Shown: piece by piece, positions 51,629 to 63,130 of the stretch
Layout of the letters: each line of letters opens with the position of its first letter
How positions within the stretch are numbered: the first letter of the stretch is position 1
Origin: Saccharum officinarum
Taxonomy: Eukaryota > Streptophyta > Magnoliopsida > Poales > Poaceae
Length of the DNA stretch: 64,000 bases
Direction of reading: 5' to 3'
Assembly: GCA_020631735.1 (NCBI GenBank)
Contig: CM036215.1
Location: 15,712,346 to 15,776,345, forward strand
Translations under genes and position numbers: made by a program
The notes under the pieces: model-generated
What the model was told of the DNA's origin: nothing
The model's input: the letters and a program-made list of their open reading frames with translations, nothing else
Databases searched by the model: none

Positions 51629-52191
51629 TGTTAGGTTTAGTCCCACATCGAAAGCTGATGGTAGAGGAGCACAACATATAAGGTGATGATTAGCTAGTCT
51701 TTTGAGTTGAGGTATGCCAAGACCTTGTATATTGTGGGCTCTGATGGACCTGGGCCTCGTGAGGTGCCGACTCATGGGTATAGTGGGCCGAATCAGCTAC
51801 GCACTCTAACAAGTGGTATCAGAGTCCATGGTTAAAAAACTTGAAAAATCATAAGGGTCACGTAGTGACGAGGTGTTCGTTAACATGCCAGAGGTCACAC
51901 GGAATGGGCTTGGAGAACATCTTTCAAGATCGCACGAGGTTGTGTGATTTGAAGAGTTGGACCCGATGGGTGACGCGGGAGGTTTAGTCCCACAACGAAA
52001 ATTGTAAATTGATGGTGGGGGAGCATAACATATAAGGAGGGGCAACCCTCACCTATGACTATGAGGTTAGTCTTTTATGTTGAGTTAGTCACAAGATCTT
52101 AGTATATTGTGGGCTCTGGCGAGCCTGGGCTTGGTGTGGCGCTGGCTTATGGATATAGCAAGTCGGGTCGAATCCGCTGCACACTCTAACG
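51629..52191 (+). mobile_element. TRIM (miniature LTR retrotransposon)
   Basis: The 5' LTR is 51629-51811 (183 bp): TGTTAGGTTTAGTCCCACAT to CACTCTAACA. Two bases later TGGTATCAGAGT (51814-51825) is a primer-binding site of the initiator-methionyl-tRNA type. The 3' LTR is about 51979-52191 (GGTTTAGTCCCACAACG to CACTCTAACG) and is preceded by a purine stretch GACGCGGGAGG. The internal region is only about 170 bp, without coding capacity. The two LTRs share GCATAACATATAAGG-, TATATTGTGGGCTCTG- and CTGGGC-type blocks but are clearly diverged, so the insertion is old. No target duplication seen. Confidence 0.85.
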
Positions 52192-52335
52192 GTGCTTCCC
52201 TCTCCAGCAATCTCCCGCACGATGATCTTGTTCCTGCTATCGTCCTACTCTTTCCTGCTTAATCCAAACTAGGGCCTCCCTCTCTTTCCAGTGATGGAGC
52301 AGGCAATTGAGAAATTTGGGCTCCATTAGAAAATA

Positions 52336-52439
52336 CTCCCTCTTTCTAATTGTAGGTCGTCATGGCTTTTCGTATGCAGCAAACTAAAAGTAATGTATCT
52401 TCAAAAATCAAAGCAACTTACAATTTCGAATGTAGGAAG
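52336..52439. mobile_element. Stowaway MITE, 104 bp
   Basis: CTCCCTCTTTCTAATTGTAGGTC at the left and, as complement of the right end, CTTCCTACATTCGAAATTGTAAG. TA on both flanks (52334-52335 and 52440-52441). Confidence 0.85.
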
Positions 52440-52724
52440 TAGCTCATAGTTTGAGATGCTATAACTTATTTCACATATGCAACTCCATCTAATATCGTGT
52501 AAATATTAAAAATATTTGTTTTTGTTTACCATATTTATTTGCTAACTTTCTTGTACAGTACCTTTGCAAGAGAATCATAATTCTTATAGCATATTTGATC
52601 AAAACACATTGTTATAATTTAATTGTTATAGTCAGGCCAGTTTATAGGGTCTAGACCAGTCATTAACCAGTTGTAAATGCAAGATATGAAGTAATATAAA
52701 AGTTATGCTGCTTTTTTTCACTGG

Positions 52725-52892
52725 AAGTGTGTCTCGTGAGCGGCTTGCGAGCCGGCTCAAATTGACTCGTTATAGCTAACAAGCTAAAATCTTGGCTCGA
52801 CTCGGCTCGTTATAGCCGAGCCGAGCTGAGTCGAGCTAGCCACGAGCCAAGCGGACCGACGAGTTTCTTGTTTTTTGTCCACCCTTATAGCT
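52725..52892. mobile_element. hAT-like repeat rich in GGCTCG motifs
   Basis: Contains repeated CGAGCC/GGCTCG motifs and ends GTCCACCCTTA, the complement of TAAGGGTGGAC, a terminus like that of the hAT MITE at 25412. The left end was not resolved. Confidence 0.4.
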
Positions 52893-52999
52893 AGCTTATG
52901 AAACCATGAGATAAAATTATACTGTACATTTGAGAGAGGTTATATGGGATAGCAATTTTGAAAGCTAAGACATAAAATCTGCCATCGAAACTAACCTTA

Positions 53000-53239
53000 G
53001 GCCTTGTTTAGATTGTAATTTTTTTTCAACCCTAGCTACTGTAGCACTTTCGTTTGTATTTGACAATTAGTGTCCAATAATGGATTAATTAGGCTCAAAA
53101 GATTCGTCTCGTGATTTACTACCAAACTGTATAATTAGTTATTTTTTACTAACATTTAATGCTCTATGCATGTGTCCAAAAAATAATATAATGGAAAAAG
53201 TGAAAAAACTTGGAACTTGGAAGGGATCTCGACAAGGCC
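53000..53239. mobile_element. Tourist-like MITE, 240 bp, TSD TTA
   Basis: GGCCTTGTTTAGATTG at the left and complement of the right end GGCCTTGTCGAGATCC, flanked by TTA at 52997-52999 and 53240-53242. Interior motifs CTACTGTAGCACTTTCGTTTGT and GATTCGTCTCGTGATTTAC are those of a very abundant sorghum-type MITE. Confidence 0.88.
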
Positions 53240-53351
53240 TTAGAAAAGATAAAACAAACTTTAATGAGTGGCGGTGTCCATTAGCCAGCGCCTACCGACT
53301 TTTTTGGGAAAGGTGGAGCTGGGCTCGTGGGTGGGAGGCGTGGAAATTTAA

Positions 53352-53680
53352 GGCCTCGTTTAGTTCAGAGTAAAGTTTGTCACGTCGGGTGTTATCTGGA
53401 GGTATTATACGAGATGTTTGGATACTAATAAAAAAATAAATTACAGAATCCATCAGTAAATCGCGAGACGAAATTATTAAGCCTAATTAATCCATCATTA
53501 GCACATGTATTACTATAACACTTTATTGTCAAATTATGAACTAATTAGGCTTAAAAGATTTATCTCGTAAAGTAGTCGTAATCTGTGTAATTAGTTAATT
53601 TTTTTAGTTTATATTTAATACTCCATACATGTTTTTAAATATTTGATGAGATATGACGTAAAATTTTAGAGGAGGAAGGC
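53352..53680. mobile_element. Related Tourist-like MITE, right end lost
   Basis: Starts TAAGGCCTCGTTTAGTTC and contains TCGCGAGACGAAATTATTAAGCC and its diverged complement, matching the elements on both sides. The expected right terminus is missing or mutated. Confidence 0.6.
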
Positions 53681-53858
53681 GTCAGCCATGGCGTACAAGA
53701 TGACCTCATCGCGCCATCCCCGTGTTCTCACTCACCTGACGATCGAGGGTGACGATCGAGTGCAGATTCCGTTGCAGAAGAAGCAGAAAGCTACTCTATG
53801 TAGGCGTACAGTACAGCATTACGTACTGCGTAGCAAAGATGACGAGTTTCTTAAATTA

Positions 53859-54084
53859 GGCCACGTCTAGTTTCCAAAAATTTTTAAGATTTTCCGTTAC
53901 ATCGAAGGTTTGACATATGTATAAAACATTAAATGTAGATAAAAAAAACTAATTACACAGTTTGGTAGAAAACCACGAGATGAATCATTTGAGCCTAATT
54001 AGTTCATGATTGGACACTAATTGACAAATACAAATGAAAGTGCTACAGTAGGTAAAGCCATAAATTTTCGTGAACTAAACACCC
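53859..54084. mobile_element. Tourist-like MITE, 226 bp, TSD TTA
   Basis: Starts GGCCACGTCTAGTTTCC and ends GTGAACTAAACACCC, flanked by TTA at 53856-53858 and 54085-54087. Opposite orientation to the element at 53000: CATTTGAGCCTAATTAGTTC and GAAAGTGCTACAGTAGG are complements of that copy's motifs. Confidence 0.82.
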
Positions 54085-54112
54085 TTAGTATGGATGCATG
54101 AATTATGCTTAT

Positions 54113-54517
54113 TGTCGGGTACCTAAAACCAGGGTACCCACAATCAACGATTAAGAAAAACAAAACGCTACCCGCAAACGTCAAAATAGCGGACGAAAAC
54201 ACCTCGACTGCGTTTCGACTCGTACGAGGCTCGCTCGACGGGACGTCTCGACTACGTTCCGACTCGTACGAGGCACCCTTGACGGGACGCCTCGACCGCG
54301 TTCCGACTCGCACGAGGCTCGCTCGACAAGGCATCTCGACTATCGGGAAATCTCCGACTCGCACGACCCAGGGTTGGACCGCTCGACCCATCTTATTCAC
54401 CTAATCTGAAACAAAAGTCAGAGCATTTAATGCGACTATCTGTTACTTCCTACCGTCATGGCTACAACCGTGACCGACGTGAAAACAGCACCGGTGTCAA
54501 ATCTCACTTTTTACCGC
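54113..54517 (+). mobile_element. 5' LTR of Tat/Retand-type element D, first part
   Basis: Starts TGTCGGGTACCTAAAACCAG, a start typical of grass Tat/Retand-lineage LTRs, and contains repeated CTCGACxGCGTTxCGACTCG motifs. It is interrupted at 54517 by a solo LTR and resumes at 58385. The two parts together would make an LTR of about 1.14 kb. Confidence 0.8.
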
Positions 54518-54966
54518 TGTAACAGAACCGACCAATTATACGAGATTAAGTAAGAAAATCATCCATCGAGCAGACGATTTAGCAAACTTAAGCCCGTATA
54601 ACCCGGTAGTCCGTGAAATCACGACGGGTTTCAAACCAACTTACATACCAGCCAAGATCGTAATAAGTTCAGCGGTCATCATCATAAATTACATAAAAGT
54701 TCGCGTCACAAATACATCGGAGTTTAAACATAGTTATTACAAACCAGTTTCGAATGAAAGTAGCGGAAGCATTTAGTTCAAATCACACACGCACGCAGAG
54801 TTCAAAATACAGTACCAGTTCAGGATCATCTTCCAACAAAAGCATCAGATGAGACGTAGCGAATGACCATTGCCCATGGTCCTAAGCTTCTCCCATTGTA
54901 GGATAAAGGCAGTTGATACAGTAGCCGTAATACATCTGCCCATCTGCAACAAGTGGGAACAAAGCC

Positions 54967-54988
54967 CTGAGTACGAGAAAGTACTCAG
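54967..54988 (-). promoter_or_regulatory. Conserved LTR hairpin (solo LTR at 54518)
   Basis: CTGAGTAC, 6-nt loop, GTACTCAG; in LTR sense it follows GGATAAGTCTAA and precedes GGCTTTG and CTTGTTGCAG. Confidence 0.75.
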
Positions 54989-55940
54989 TTAGACTTATCC
55001 GACAGGACCAAAATAAAATACACCAAGAAATCATGATAGACTTTCTGGTGGGGTAGCTGACTCATTTGCAAAAAGGCATTTTTATCATTTGAAGAATCTT
55101 TCCAAGGCTTTACATCAAGTTTAATCTTTATTAACCTACCAACTACATTTACACCTGTACTAGAGTAACATGTAATTAAACCGGTAATGATAACCAACGA
55201 TCATTAACAACTTCCATTATGTCATATTTCATATAACTGTTCAAGTGTTCCATCAAGATTACTACGATGAAGTAGCGCAAGTCAAGTGCTCACTGTCCAG
55301 TGAACGATGGCGATTCGAATCGATTATTAACCAGCTGGTAATTTATTCCTCACACACACCTCACTCACCCGCTAAAGTGAGGTGTTGGTCACCGAGTCAA
55401 CCATTCAGGTAAAATCGCGAGCGTGCCAGGAACCACATATACCCGGGGGCCACCCGACTGCTCTTTGGCCTTATCATCGCGCCCCCGTATTCTGCCACTA
55501 CTGCTCCGGTACAGTGCGTTGCGGGCAATCCACTCGGTCCGAATAATCTCCCAGCTTCACGGCCGAAAGGTACATTATTCGACCAGCTAAATGTAAGGTA
55601 TGTGTTCAACATGACTCGAGGCCCAACAACTGTCGGTCCTTAATCAACACAGACAGAAAACACTACAGTCCGAAACCCTGCAAGTTTCCACCCGGTCTCA
55701 ATTTTACATTAACACTTAGTTATTCTCATATGACATACATTCTCAAGCAGATCCTGGTAACTACCTATAGCTCGCAGGTGACAGGAAATCACCCGACTTC
55801 TACCGGTCTAAGCAAGCTAAGCAATTACTTGACTGCGAATGACAAGGTGACAAGGATAGGGTAGAACAGAGTAAACAAGGTATAATGCATCAACGGTTGC
55901 AAACAACTCCTAAACATAATGCAGCAGTTAAAGTAAAGCA

Positions 55941-56141
55941 TTAATAAAATATTTGCAAACCAGGGGAGAAAATGCTCCGGGGCTTGCCTCTCTCGAAAGA
56001 GCTCGGACGGTGATCTGGGCACTCTGGAAGATCCTCACCGACCTCCTCGTCGGCTTCGGGCACTTCCTGCTCCTCGGGCTGCCATTTCGGCTCTTCGGGA
56101 ACTGCTACCGGCGTTACTTCCAGCGATCCTGTATGGTGCAA
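55941..56141 (-). other. Short acidic frame in solo LTR with GGCAAGCCCC block
   Basis: 66 codons starting MHHTGSLEVTPVAVPEEPKW, rich in Glu and Pro. Near its end, AGAGGCAAGCCCCGGAGCAT encodes RGKPRSI. It parallels the frame at 1144-1386. No known domain. Confidence 0.35.
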
Positions 56142-58384
56142 TCGTATAAGTGCTTATGCCTAAGTGCATTGCAGAAATGACATGTAATGATCATGATGAA
56201 TGAAATGTAGATAAATAGGTTCACTTTATTTCATAAAGTGGGAATACATTTCTTCTACAAGGTAGTCAACATCATCCGAGAATACAGACTACAAGCACAT
56301 GTCATCTACTGCATTCTCTTCTACTACTACTGCGCTAAGTCAACACATAAATCTAAGATGCTTCAAAGATACACCAAAGCAACTCCTAGTAACTAGTCAT
56401 GCATTGATAAGGTTAATTAAACCCTAATTGCAACTAGATTTGAACAGCAACACCTATTTTAGTAGCATAGAAAAATCTGAGAAAAATACAGTAGCTTTCT
56501 ATCATCTAATCTAGCATGCCACAAAATTTTTATTGCATTTGGATTAATAGAACTGCCTACACAAAAATAACAAGCTAGGGCCTAAAAATAAGCATAAAAA
56601 TACTTTATACTATGAAATGTATCAAACAATAGATTTAACATTTTTCCTCCATTCTACACAATAAATAATCACTATAGAAAAATTATTACATGCATGTTTT
56701 ATTCATATTTTTCTCTCTAGCAAAAGTAACAATTATCAGCAATATTAAACACTTGTACTATACCTCAAGATTTTTCCACAGAACATGCATGGCATATATT
56801 TCTCCTAGAAAGTACATCACAAAAGAAAATTATAGCAGGTGGAACCATATTTTTCTGAACTTTCTATGATTTACTACAAATTTAACAAGAAAACAACAGT
56901 TTTAGTGATTAAATAAAAACTCTACAGCAAAGTATTTAAATCTTGACATGCAATATTTTTCTCAAGTAGATATGATGATAAAGAACCTAGAAAAATTTAT
57001 TTGAACAGATTTAGAGCAGATTTAGTAGTCAAACATTTTTCAAACCATTTCCATTTTCAAATAATAAAAGAAAAACGAAAACTCATTTTTCTTATTGCTA
57101 ACGGGCCGGCCCAGCGAGATCAACCGGCCAGCTACGGCTTTTCGGCCCGTGCGCGCGCGCAGGAAGGTAGGCGCGCCGCCCGGCTTGGGCTGCAGCCCAA
57201 GGCCGTCTTAGCCTGGCGAACAGCGAGGGGGGAGAGCGGGCGTGTCCACGGCCGGGCATGCCGGCTCCCGGGAACGCGGCGGTGCGGTCGCCGCCGACGG
57301 CCAGCGGCCGCTTCCGGTCGCGAGCAGGCGAGACGTGGAGAGAAAACGAACCGCGTGGGAAAGGCGAACACAACGGCGTGATGCAAGGGGAGAAAGGGGG
57401 AACGAGGGCGCCGATGGCGGAGCGCGAGCTCGGCGGCCCGGCTCGGTGGCGTGCACGGGAAGACGCTCAATTGAGCCTTACCGTCGGTGAGCAAGGTGCA
57501 CGATGGCCCGTTCGGAGGGGAGGAGGAGGTGGCGGAGCTCGTGGCAAGGCGAATCGGAAAGAGACTTGTTCGTTGCACGGGAACGGTGGCTCGGAGGTGG
57601 AAGATGCCGGCAATGTCGCGCGGCGGCAGAGCACTGGCTGTGAGAGGGAGAGAAAGAGCGCGCGGGCGAAGAAATGAGCAGCGGGCGGAGCAGATGAAGG
57701 CGGAGGTGGTGCGCGAGCGCGAAGGCCACTGCTGCCACGCGCGGGGCGTCGCCGGCATGCGGCCGCCACGCGACGTGCGCGGTATGCCGTGGTCGGTCGC
57801 GCTGGAGCGGCGAGCGTGCGCGGGCGAGCGCGCGGGCGGAGGCAGACGCGGGCGCGGACACGGAGCAGGCCGGGCCGGCTTCGGCGCTTGGGCCGGAAAG
57901 GAGGCGACGGCCCGGTAAAGCTGAAAAATTGATTTTCTTTTCTAAATAAAATTTTGAAGATGAAAAAGACATTTTCACAAATTGCCCCCAAAACAAAAGT
58001 TGTTCAAAATTTTATTCTCTACAACTTTCATTTAGGGCACCTTTCAAAATTCTAAATAGATTTTAAATTGATGATTTAAAGTCAAATTTTTAAATGAAAA
58101 CTCAATTTTCTGCAATATTTTTAGAAGCAAGATTTGGGAAGATTTTGAATACAAAACTTGCTCTAAAAATCATGTTAATTATTTCTAAATTATTTAAAGT
58201 TATAGCTCCACAAATTTTTACCACTTTTACCTAGGATTTTTACTAATTCAGAGTTCAAACATGTTTATCACAGTTTAAATAAATTCCAACTTAATTTGCA
58301 TGCGATGATGAACATGTATGAAATGCAAATGCTCATGATTTAGGATGTGAATGCATGCTTAACACACAGAGGTGTTACAACCGC

Positions 58385-59117
58385 CATCCCGGGATGGGAG
58401 GTGAAAACCTGTCACTATACACACCATATCGCACACTGTTTTGCCACCGATCACCCTCGAGGGAGGATACGACAAGGTCTTTACCCCACGATCTTGGGGA
58501 TTCGGTCTTATCCGCCCGTCCTCAACCCATCCTCGACCCGGCCTCGACCCAGTCTCGACCTACCATCGGTCAGGAGGGAGGAAAGGCCGACGTGGCACAG
58601 AACTCGAGGTCTTTTCACCGTCTCGTCTCCTACGTCACCATGGTGTCCAGGGATGGCCGGCTATTCCTGGGGCACGTCGCTACAGCCACCTCTACAGGGA
58701 TCGACAAAACTTCACCTCAAGACTCCCCCGGCGTCCTGGCCTCCTATTACCATATAAAAGGGCGGGCCAGGGCTCTACAAGGGGGGACGGATGAAGCATC
58801 AAGACGCAAGCCAGAAGCCAAGCGCAAATAAGCAAAGGCACACAACCCACAGATCAACATCTCAAGCAATCTCCTTTGTACTCTGACTTTTCCTTTGAGA
58901 ACTAGGCTCGGTTCTCTCTCTCACAGCTTGTAACCCCTACGCAAGCACTTAGGTGCAAGGAAATACAATACTATCCCCCCCGCTGGACGTAGGGCCTTCC
59001 TTTGCCCGAACCAGGATAAATCCCCGTGTATCCTCCTTATATCACCATCCATATTAGGGACACGCAGCACTTGATTCACTCGTTGGCTTAGGACCCCCGC
59101 AGAACCAGACGCCGATA
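58385..59117 (+). mobile_element. 5' LTR of element D, second part
   Basis: Continues the LTR after the solo insertion, with further TCGACCCxGxCTCGACC motifs, and ends near ACGCCGATA at 59117 (the canonical final CA appears mutated to TA). The 3' third holds GGACGTAGGGCC and CGAACCAGGATAAA. Sequence 59118 onward is the primer-binding region. Confidence 0.78.
58753..58760 (+). promoter_or_regulatory. TATA box in LTR of element D
   Basis: TATAAAAG within CCATATAAAAGGGCGGG. A start about 30 bp downstream would leave about 330 bp of LTR as R and U5. Confidence 0.6.
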
Positions 59118-59118
59118 G

Positions 59119-59136
59119 TTGGCGTGCTAGGTAGGG
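59119..59136 (+). other. Primer-binding site of element D
   Basis: TTGGCGTGCTAGGTAGGG directly follows the LTR end. It resembles the TTGGCGCGCCAGGTAGGGG site found next to grass Tat/Retand LTRs, with two changes. The tRNA is not assigned here. Confidence 0.6.
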
Positions 59137-59176
59137 GAAGCTGCGTGCCAACATCGTTTTCCCATCGTTTTTCTAG

Positions 59177-61380
59177 ATGGCTGACCCCGAACGCCCGCTC
59201 CCATTGGCCACGGTGATCTGGTTTGGGAGTTTGGAGTTCATGTCATTTGGCCACGGCTATGACATGGTCCTCCTCCCACCCAGGCACCCAACCGACGTGA
59301 ACCACGTGCTCTCCTTGCCCGGGGGAGCGTTACGCCGGTATCGTCGCTCTCGTCAGGCACGAGCCGCCAGGCGACGGCGAGCCTGGCGCAACCACCGTCA
59401 CCGCCTTGCGGAGGACGATGGGATTCCCCGATCCGGCGCCTCTCAGCCGGACGCCAACATGGAATTCCTCGCTGAGGATCTATGTAGGATGAGCTTGGCT
59501 GAGGGTAAGATGCCAACAGAGAGTTCCACCGCTCTACCGCCTGGTGCGACACCACCACCCGGTCTGACTACACCGGCACGAGCGATGACATCTTCACCAG
59601 CATGAGTGCTTACGAAGAGCTCCGTAGACACCATCTGCGCTCCACTCTCGACCTTGTTGCATCTACGCTAGCTTCCGAGTACCTGGACTCTATGGAGACC
59701 CCAGAGACGGGGCCCCATGCAACTGCTTCTCGACATTACGACCCTAGAAACAGACGACCTCACATGCACCCCTCATACTACTATTTCGGCGCTCTAGACT
59801 CTAACTCTGCCGATGACACCTACGATCCGACTCACGAGTGCTTCAACATTGATGGAGCTAGCATGTCGGATTCAGAGGATGAGGCACCCGTTGAAGGAAG
59901 GAACACGCCACCTCAGGTCAAGCTCCCTGCCGAGCGGGATGAGGCTCAATTCCTTGCAGATCAAGGAATGCAGCTCGAGCAAATCCGTGAGTTGCAAGAT
60001 AGGCTCAACGAGGAACAAGAAAACCTGCGTCTACTACAGCGAACCCTCGAGCAAGAGCGCGCGACATGCGCACATGGCGGAGGAGCTCAAGAAAGAGCTC
60101 GCGACGTCAATCATCGCATCATCGAGGATCGGGCAGTTGACCCCCGGTTTTCGGTCGAGCCAGCCAGAACATGGTCGCCACCGCCATGCTCCTTCGTAAC
60201 ATGCCTGAGCCATCGAACCTCGACGCCCGTCGAGCCCGAGATGAAATCCGAGGACTCCTCGAGACCGCTGCCATGCAGCAGGCCGAGAGTTCTGCTACGA
60301 GGTGACATGGGCCTGCCTCAGAGCAGCCTGCCGAGCCCTCCCGACAGGAGAGAGAGGCCTTGGTTCATCCTGAGCACGCCCAACGGAACGGGGCGGCCCC
60401 TGTCCATGAGCGCATCATCGACAACCGTGAACCTCGAGATGCCCGTGACAACATCATCGAGCGCCAAAGGCACAAACACGGTGATGGTGCAGCTCGAGGT
60501 TACCATGAGCACAGGGGCGGATGCTACGACAACTCAGAAGATCGAAGCCCTTCACCCGAGCCACCGGGTCCTTGGGTCTTTAGCAAGGCCATTCGCAAAA
60601 CGATACTCCTGGCTCGGTTCCACCCCCCACGCCTCTTACCAAGTATAACGGCGAGACCAAACCTGAACTTTGGCTCAGTGACTTCTGCTTGGCATGTCAG
60701 TTGGGTGGGGCCAGCGATGACCGGGTCATCATCCGGCAACTCCCCCTATTCCTGTCGGACACTGCTCGAGCCTGGCTCGAGGATCTCTCACCTCGACAAA
60801 TCCACGACTGGGACGACCTCATGAGGGTGTTCGAGGGAAACTTCAAGGGAACCTACATGCGCCCTGACAACTCGTGGGACCTCCAAAGCTACAAGCAGAA
60901 GCTAGGTGAATCCCTCTAGGATTACATTCGGCGTTTCTCCAAGCAACGCATCGAGCTCCCCAACATCACCGACTCTGACATTATCATGGCTTTCCTCTCT
61001 GGCACCACCTGCAAAGAGTTGGTCTGAGAGCTGGGCCGTAACACCCCCATCACTGCCAATGGTTTGATGGACATCATCACCAACTTCGCCGTCGGCGAGG
61101 AGGCGGTCGGTGCCATCTTTGGTGGTGATCAGGGCAAAGAGAAGCACAAGGTGGATGATCCCCCGAGCTCCAGCTGAGGCTCAAAGAGGAACAATAGGAA
61201 GAAGAAGAACCAACAGGGCAAGCTCGAGGCCCCGGCAGATGACCTTGTTGCTGCTGCTGATCGCAAGAAACCTTGAGGGCCCCCCGATGGGGGCGTCTTC
61301 GATAAAATGCTCAAAGAGCCGTGTCCCTACCACAAAGGGCCCATGAACCACAACCTCGAGGACTGCCACATGCTCTGAAG
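59177..61380 (+). pseudogene. Gag of element D
   Basis: Starts MADPERPLPLATVIWFG; continues in another frame from about 59602 with a coiled-coil stretch (LEQIRELQDRLNEEQENL) near 59960-60060. After more shifts comes the capsid-like core (60689-60919, IIRQLPLFLSDTARAWLEDL and DLMRVFEGNFKGTY), then YIRRFSKQRIELPNI. A CCHH-type CPYHKGPMNHNLEDC lies near 61321-61365. Stops at about 60917 (TAG), 61025, 61176, 61275 and 61377 (TGA) interrupt the reading. Most can be explained by CAG to TAG or CGA to TGA. The order and motifs match the long gag of Tat/Retand elements. Non-functional. Confidence 0.85.
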
Positions 61381-62397
61381 ATATTTTGAAGGCATAGGCG
61401 TCAAGAAAGATGACAAGAAGGAAGATCCTAAGGGAGACAACAAGGATGAGGGATTCCTCGAGATCCATGACTGCTTCATGATATACGGAGGACCCTCGAT
61501 GCACCTCTCGACGCGCCAGCGCAAACGAGAATGTCGAGAGGTCTTCTCCGTGAAGCCGGTAACCCCCCTCTTCCTTGACTGGTCTGGGGTGGCCATCACT
61601 TTCAACCGTGATGATCACCCAGACTACGTCCCCAATCCTGGGGTCTACCCGCTTGTTGTCGATCCCATTATCGCCAACACATGCCTCACCAAGGTGCTCA
61701 TGGATGGCGGTAGCAGTCTTAACATCATCTATGCCCAGACCCTCGACCTCCTAGGGATCACGAGGATGCGCCTCTAACCCAGCGTCGGGGGCTTCCATGG
61801 AGTCATGCCAGGAAAGCGAGCAGAGCCTGTCGGCCGGGTCGACCTGCCTGTCTGTTTTGGCACTCCCACCAACTTTAGAAAAGAGACTCTCACTTTCGAA
61901 GTGGTCGGATTCCGTGGAACATATCACGCCATCCTTGGGTGCCCATGTTATGCCTGGTTCATGGCGGTCCCAAACTACACCTACCTCAAACTCAAGATGC
62001 CAGGCCCCAACGGTGTCATAACTGTCGGGTCCTCATACGAGCACGCCTACGAGTGCGACGTCGAGTGTGTTGAGCACGGAGAAGCCGTCTTGGAGTCAGC
62101 AACCTTGGCGGCGGACCTCGACGGTCTGGCCAACGAGATCCCCGACTCCAAGCGCCACGCTGGTAGCTTCGAGCCCATGGAAGACGTCAAGCTCGTGCCC
62201 CTCGACCCCGCCGACCCAAAGGGAAAGGCATTGAGCATTAGCGCCACCCTCGATCCCAAATAGGAAACAGTGCTCGTCGACTTTCTCCGCGCAAATATCG
62301 ACATCTTTGCATGGAGTTCCTCGGATATGCTAGGCATACCTAGGGAAGTCACCGAGCACACCTTGGAGATCTGAGCCGGCTCCAAACCGGTGAAGCA
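61381..62397 (+). pseudogene. Protease region of element D
   Basis: Contains TKVLMDGGSSLNIIYAQTL near 61690-61745, the DGGS-type aspartic protease active site usual for the Tat lineage, preceded by HPDYVPNPGVYPLVVDPI. The downstream linker reads FRGTYHAILGCPCYAWFMAV and then ends in TAG (about 62261) and TGA (about 62372) stops. A TAA after MRL (about 61776) breaks the frame before GGFHG. Confidence 0.8.
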
Positions 62398-63130
62398 ATG
62401 TTGCGCCGCTTCGACGAGGAGAAGCGCAAGGTCATCGGTGAGGAGATACACAAACTGTTAGAGACCGGATTCATCAAGAAGGTTCATCATCCTGAGTGGC
62501 TAGCTAATCCCGTGTTAGTTAAGAAAAAGAGTGGGAAGTGGAGGATGTGTGCAGACTATACTAGTTTAAATAAAGCATGTCTAAAAGTTCTGTTTCCTTT
62601 GCCACGCATTGATCAAATCGTTGATTCCACTGCGGGATGTGAAACCTTGTTGTTCTTAGATGCATACTCCGGCTACCACCAAATCAAAATGAAGGAGTCC
62701 GACCAGCTCGTGACTTCGTTCATCACCCCATTCGACATGTATTGCTATGTTACTATGCCCTTCGGTCTCTGGAATGCAGGGGCTATGTACCAGCGATGCA
62801 TGCAACAAGTTTTTGGGGAACACATCGGACCAACCATCGAGGCTTACGTCGATGATATCATTGTCAAAACCAAAAAGCTCGATAATTTGATAAACGACCT
62901 CGACGTTGTGTTCAAGTGCCTTTGAGCATAGAACATCAAGCTCAACCCTGAGAAATGCGTTTTTGGCGTTCCTCGAGGCATGCTTCTAGGGTTCATCGTT
63001 TTCGAGCATGGCATCGAGGCCAACCCGGAAAAGATCACCGCAATAACCAAGATGGGCCCTATCCGAGATCTGAAGGGCGTGTAGAGGGTCATGGGCTGCC
63101 TAGCAGCCCTTAGTCGCATTATTTCGTGCC
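62398..63130 (+). pseudogene. Reverse transcriptase of element D
   Basis: Continuous from about 62401 (RRFDEEKRKVIGEEI) through WRMCADYTSLNKACLK, LFLDAYSGYHQIKM and YVTMPFGLWNAGAMYQR to IEAYVDDIIVK, which carries the YVDD active site near 62845-62858. Two stops follow immediately (TGA 62923, TAG about 62932) before IKLNPEKCVFGVPRGMLLGF. Another TAG is at about 63082, where the family has GVQRVMGCLAALSR (Gln). All are consistent with C-to-T change. The sequence matches the Tat/Retand group, distinct from the chromoviral RT of elements A and B. Confidence 0.88.

Larger units (their letters stand above)
51398..52999. mobile_element. Possible MITE split by nested insertions
   Basis: Left end TTAGGCTAGTCTCAATGC and complement of the right end TAAGGTTAGTTTCGATGG look like terminal inverted repeats. 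The TRIM at 51629-52191 and the Stowaway at 52336-52439 lie inside, and a Tourist MITE sits at the right end. The distance makes the pairing tentative. Confidence 0.4.
54518..58379 (-). mobile_element. Solo LTR (Tekay-like), 3862 bp, TSD ACCGC
   Basis: On the minus strand it starts TGTAACACCTCTGTG at 58379 and ends GGTCGGTTCTGTTACA at 54518. ACCGC lies immediately outside both ends (54513-54517 and 58380-58384). It has a GC-rich core at about 57100-57920 containing GGGCCGGCCC, a short frame at 55941-56141 and the hairpin at 54967-54988. The many open frames in the GC core on both strands have no domain. Because it splits the LTR of element D, it inserted after D. Confidence 0.93.

Noticed and set aside
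57100..57996. Long overlapping open frames on both strands
   Set aside because: They lie in the GC-rich core of a solo LTR; stop codons are rare there because of composition, no domain is seen, and equivalent frames occur in the cores of the other LTRs (2751-3260, 15547-15936, 19651-20057).
54600..58340. Internal retroelement coding region between the halves of the LTR of D
   Set aside because: No gag, protease, RT or integrase motif on either strand; a solo LTR with a target duplication accounts for the whole stretch.
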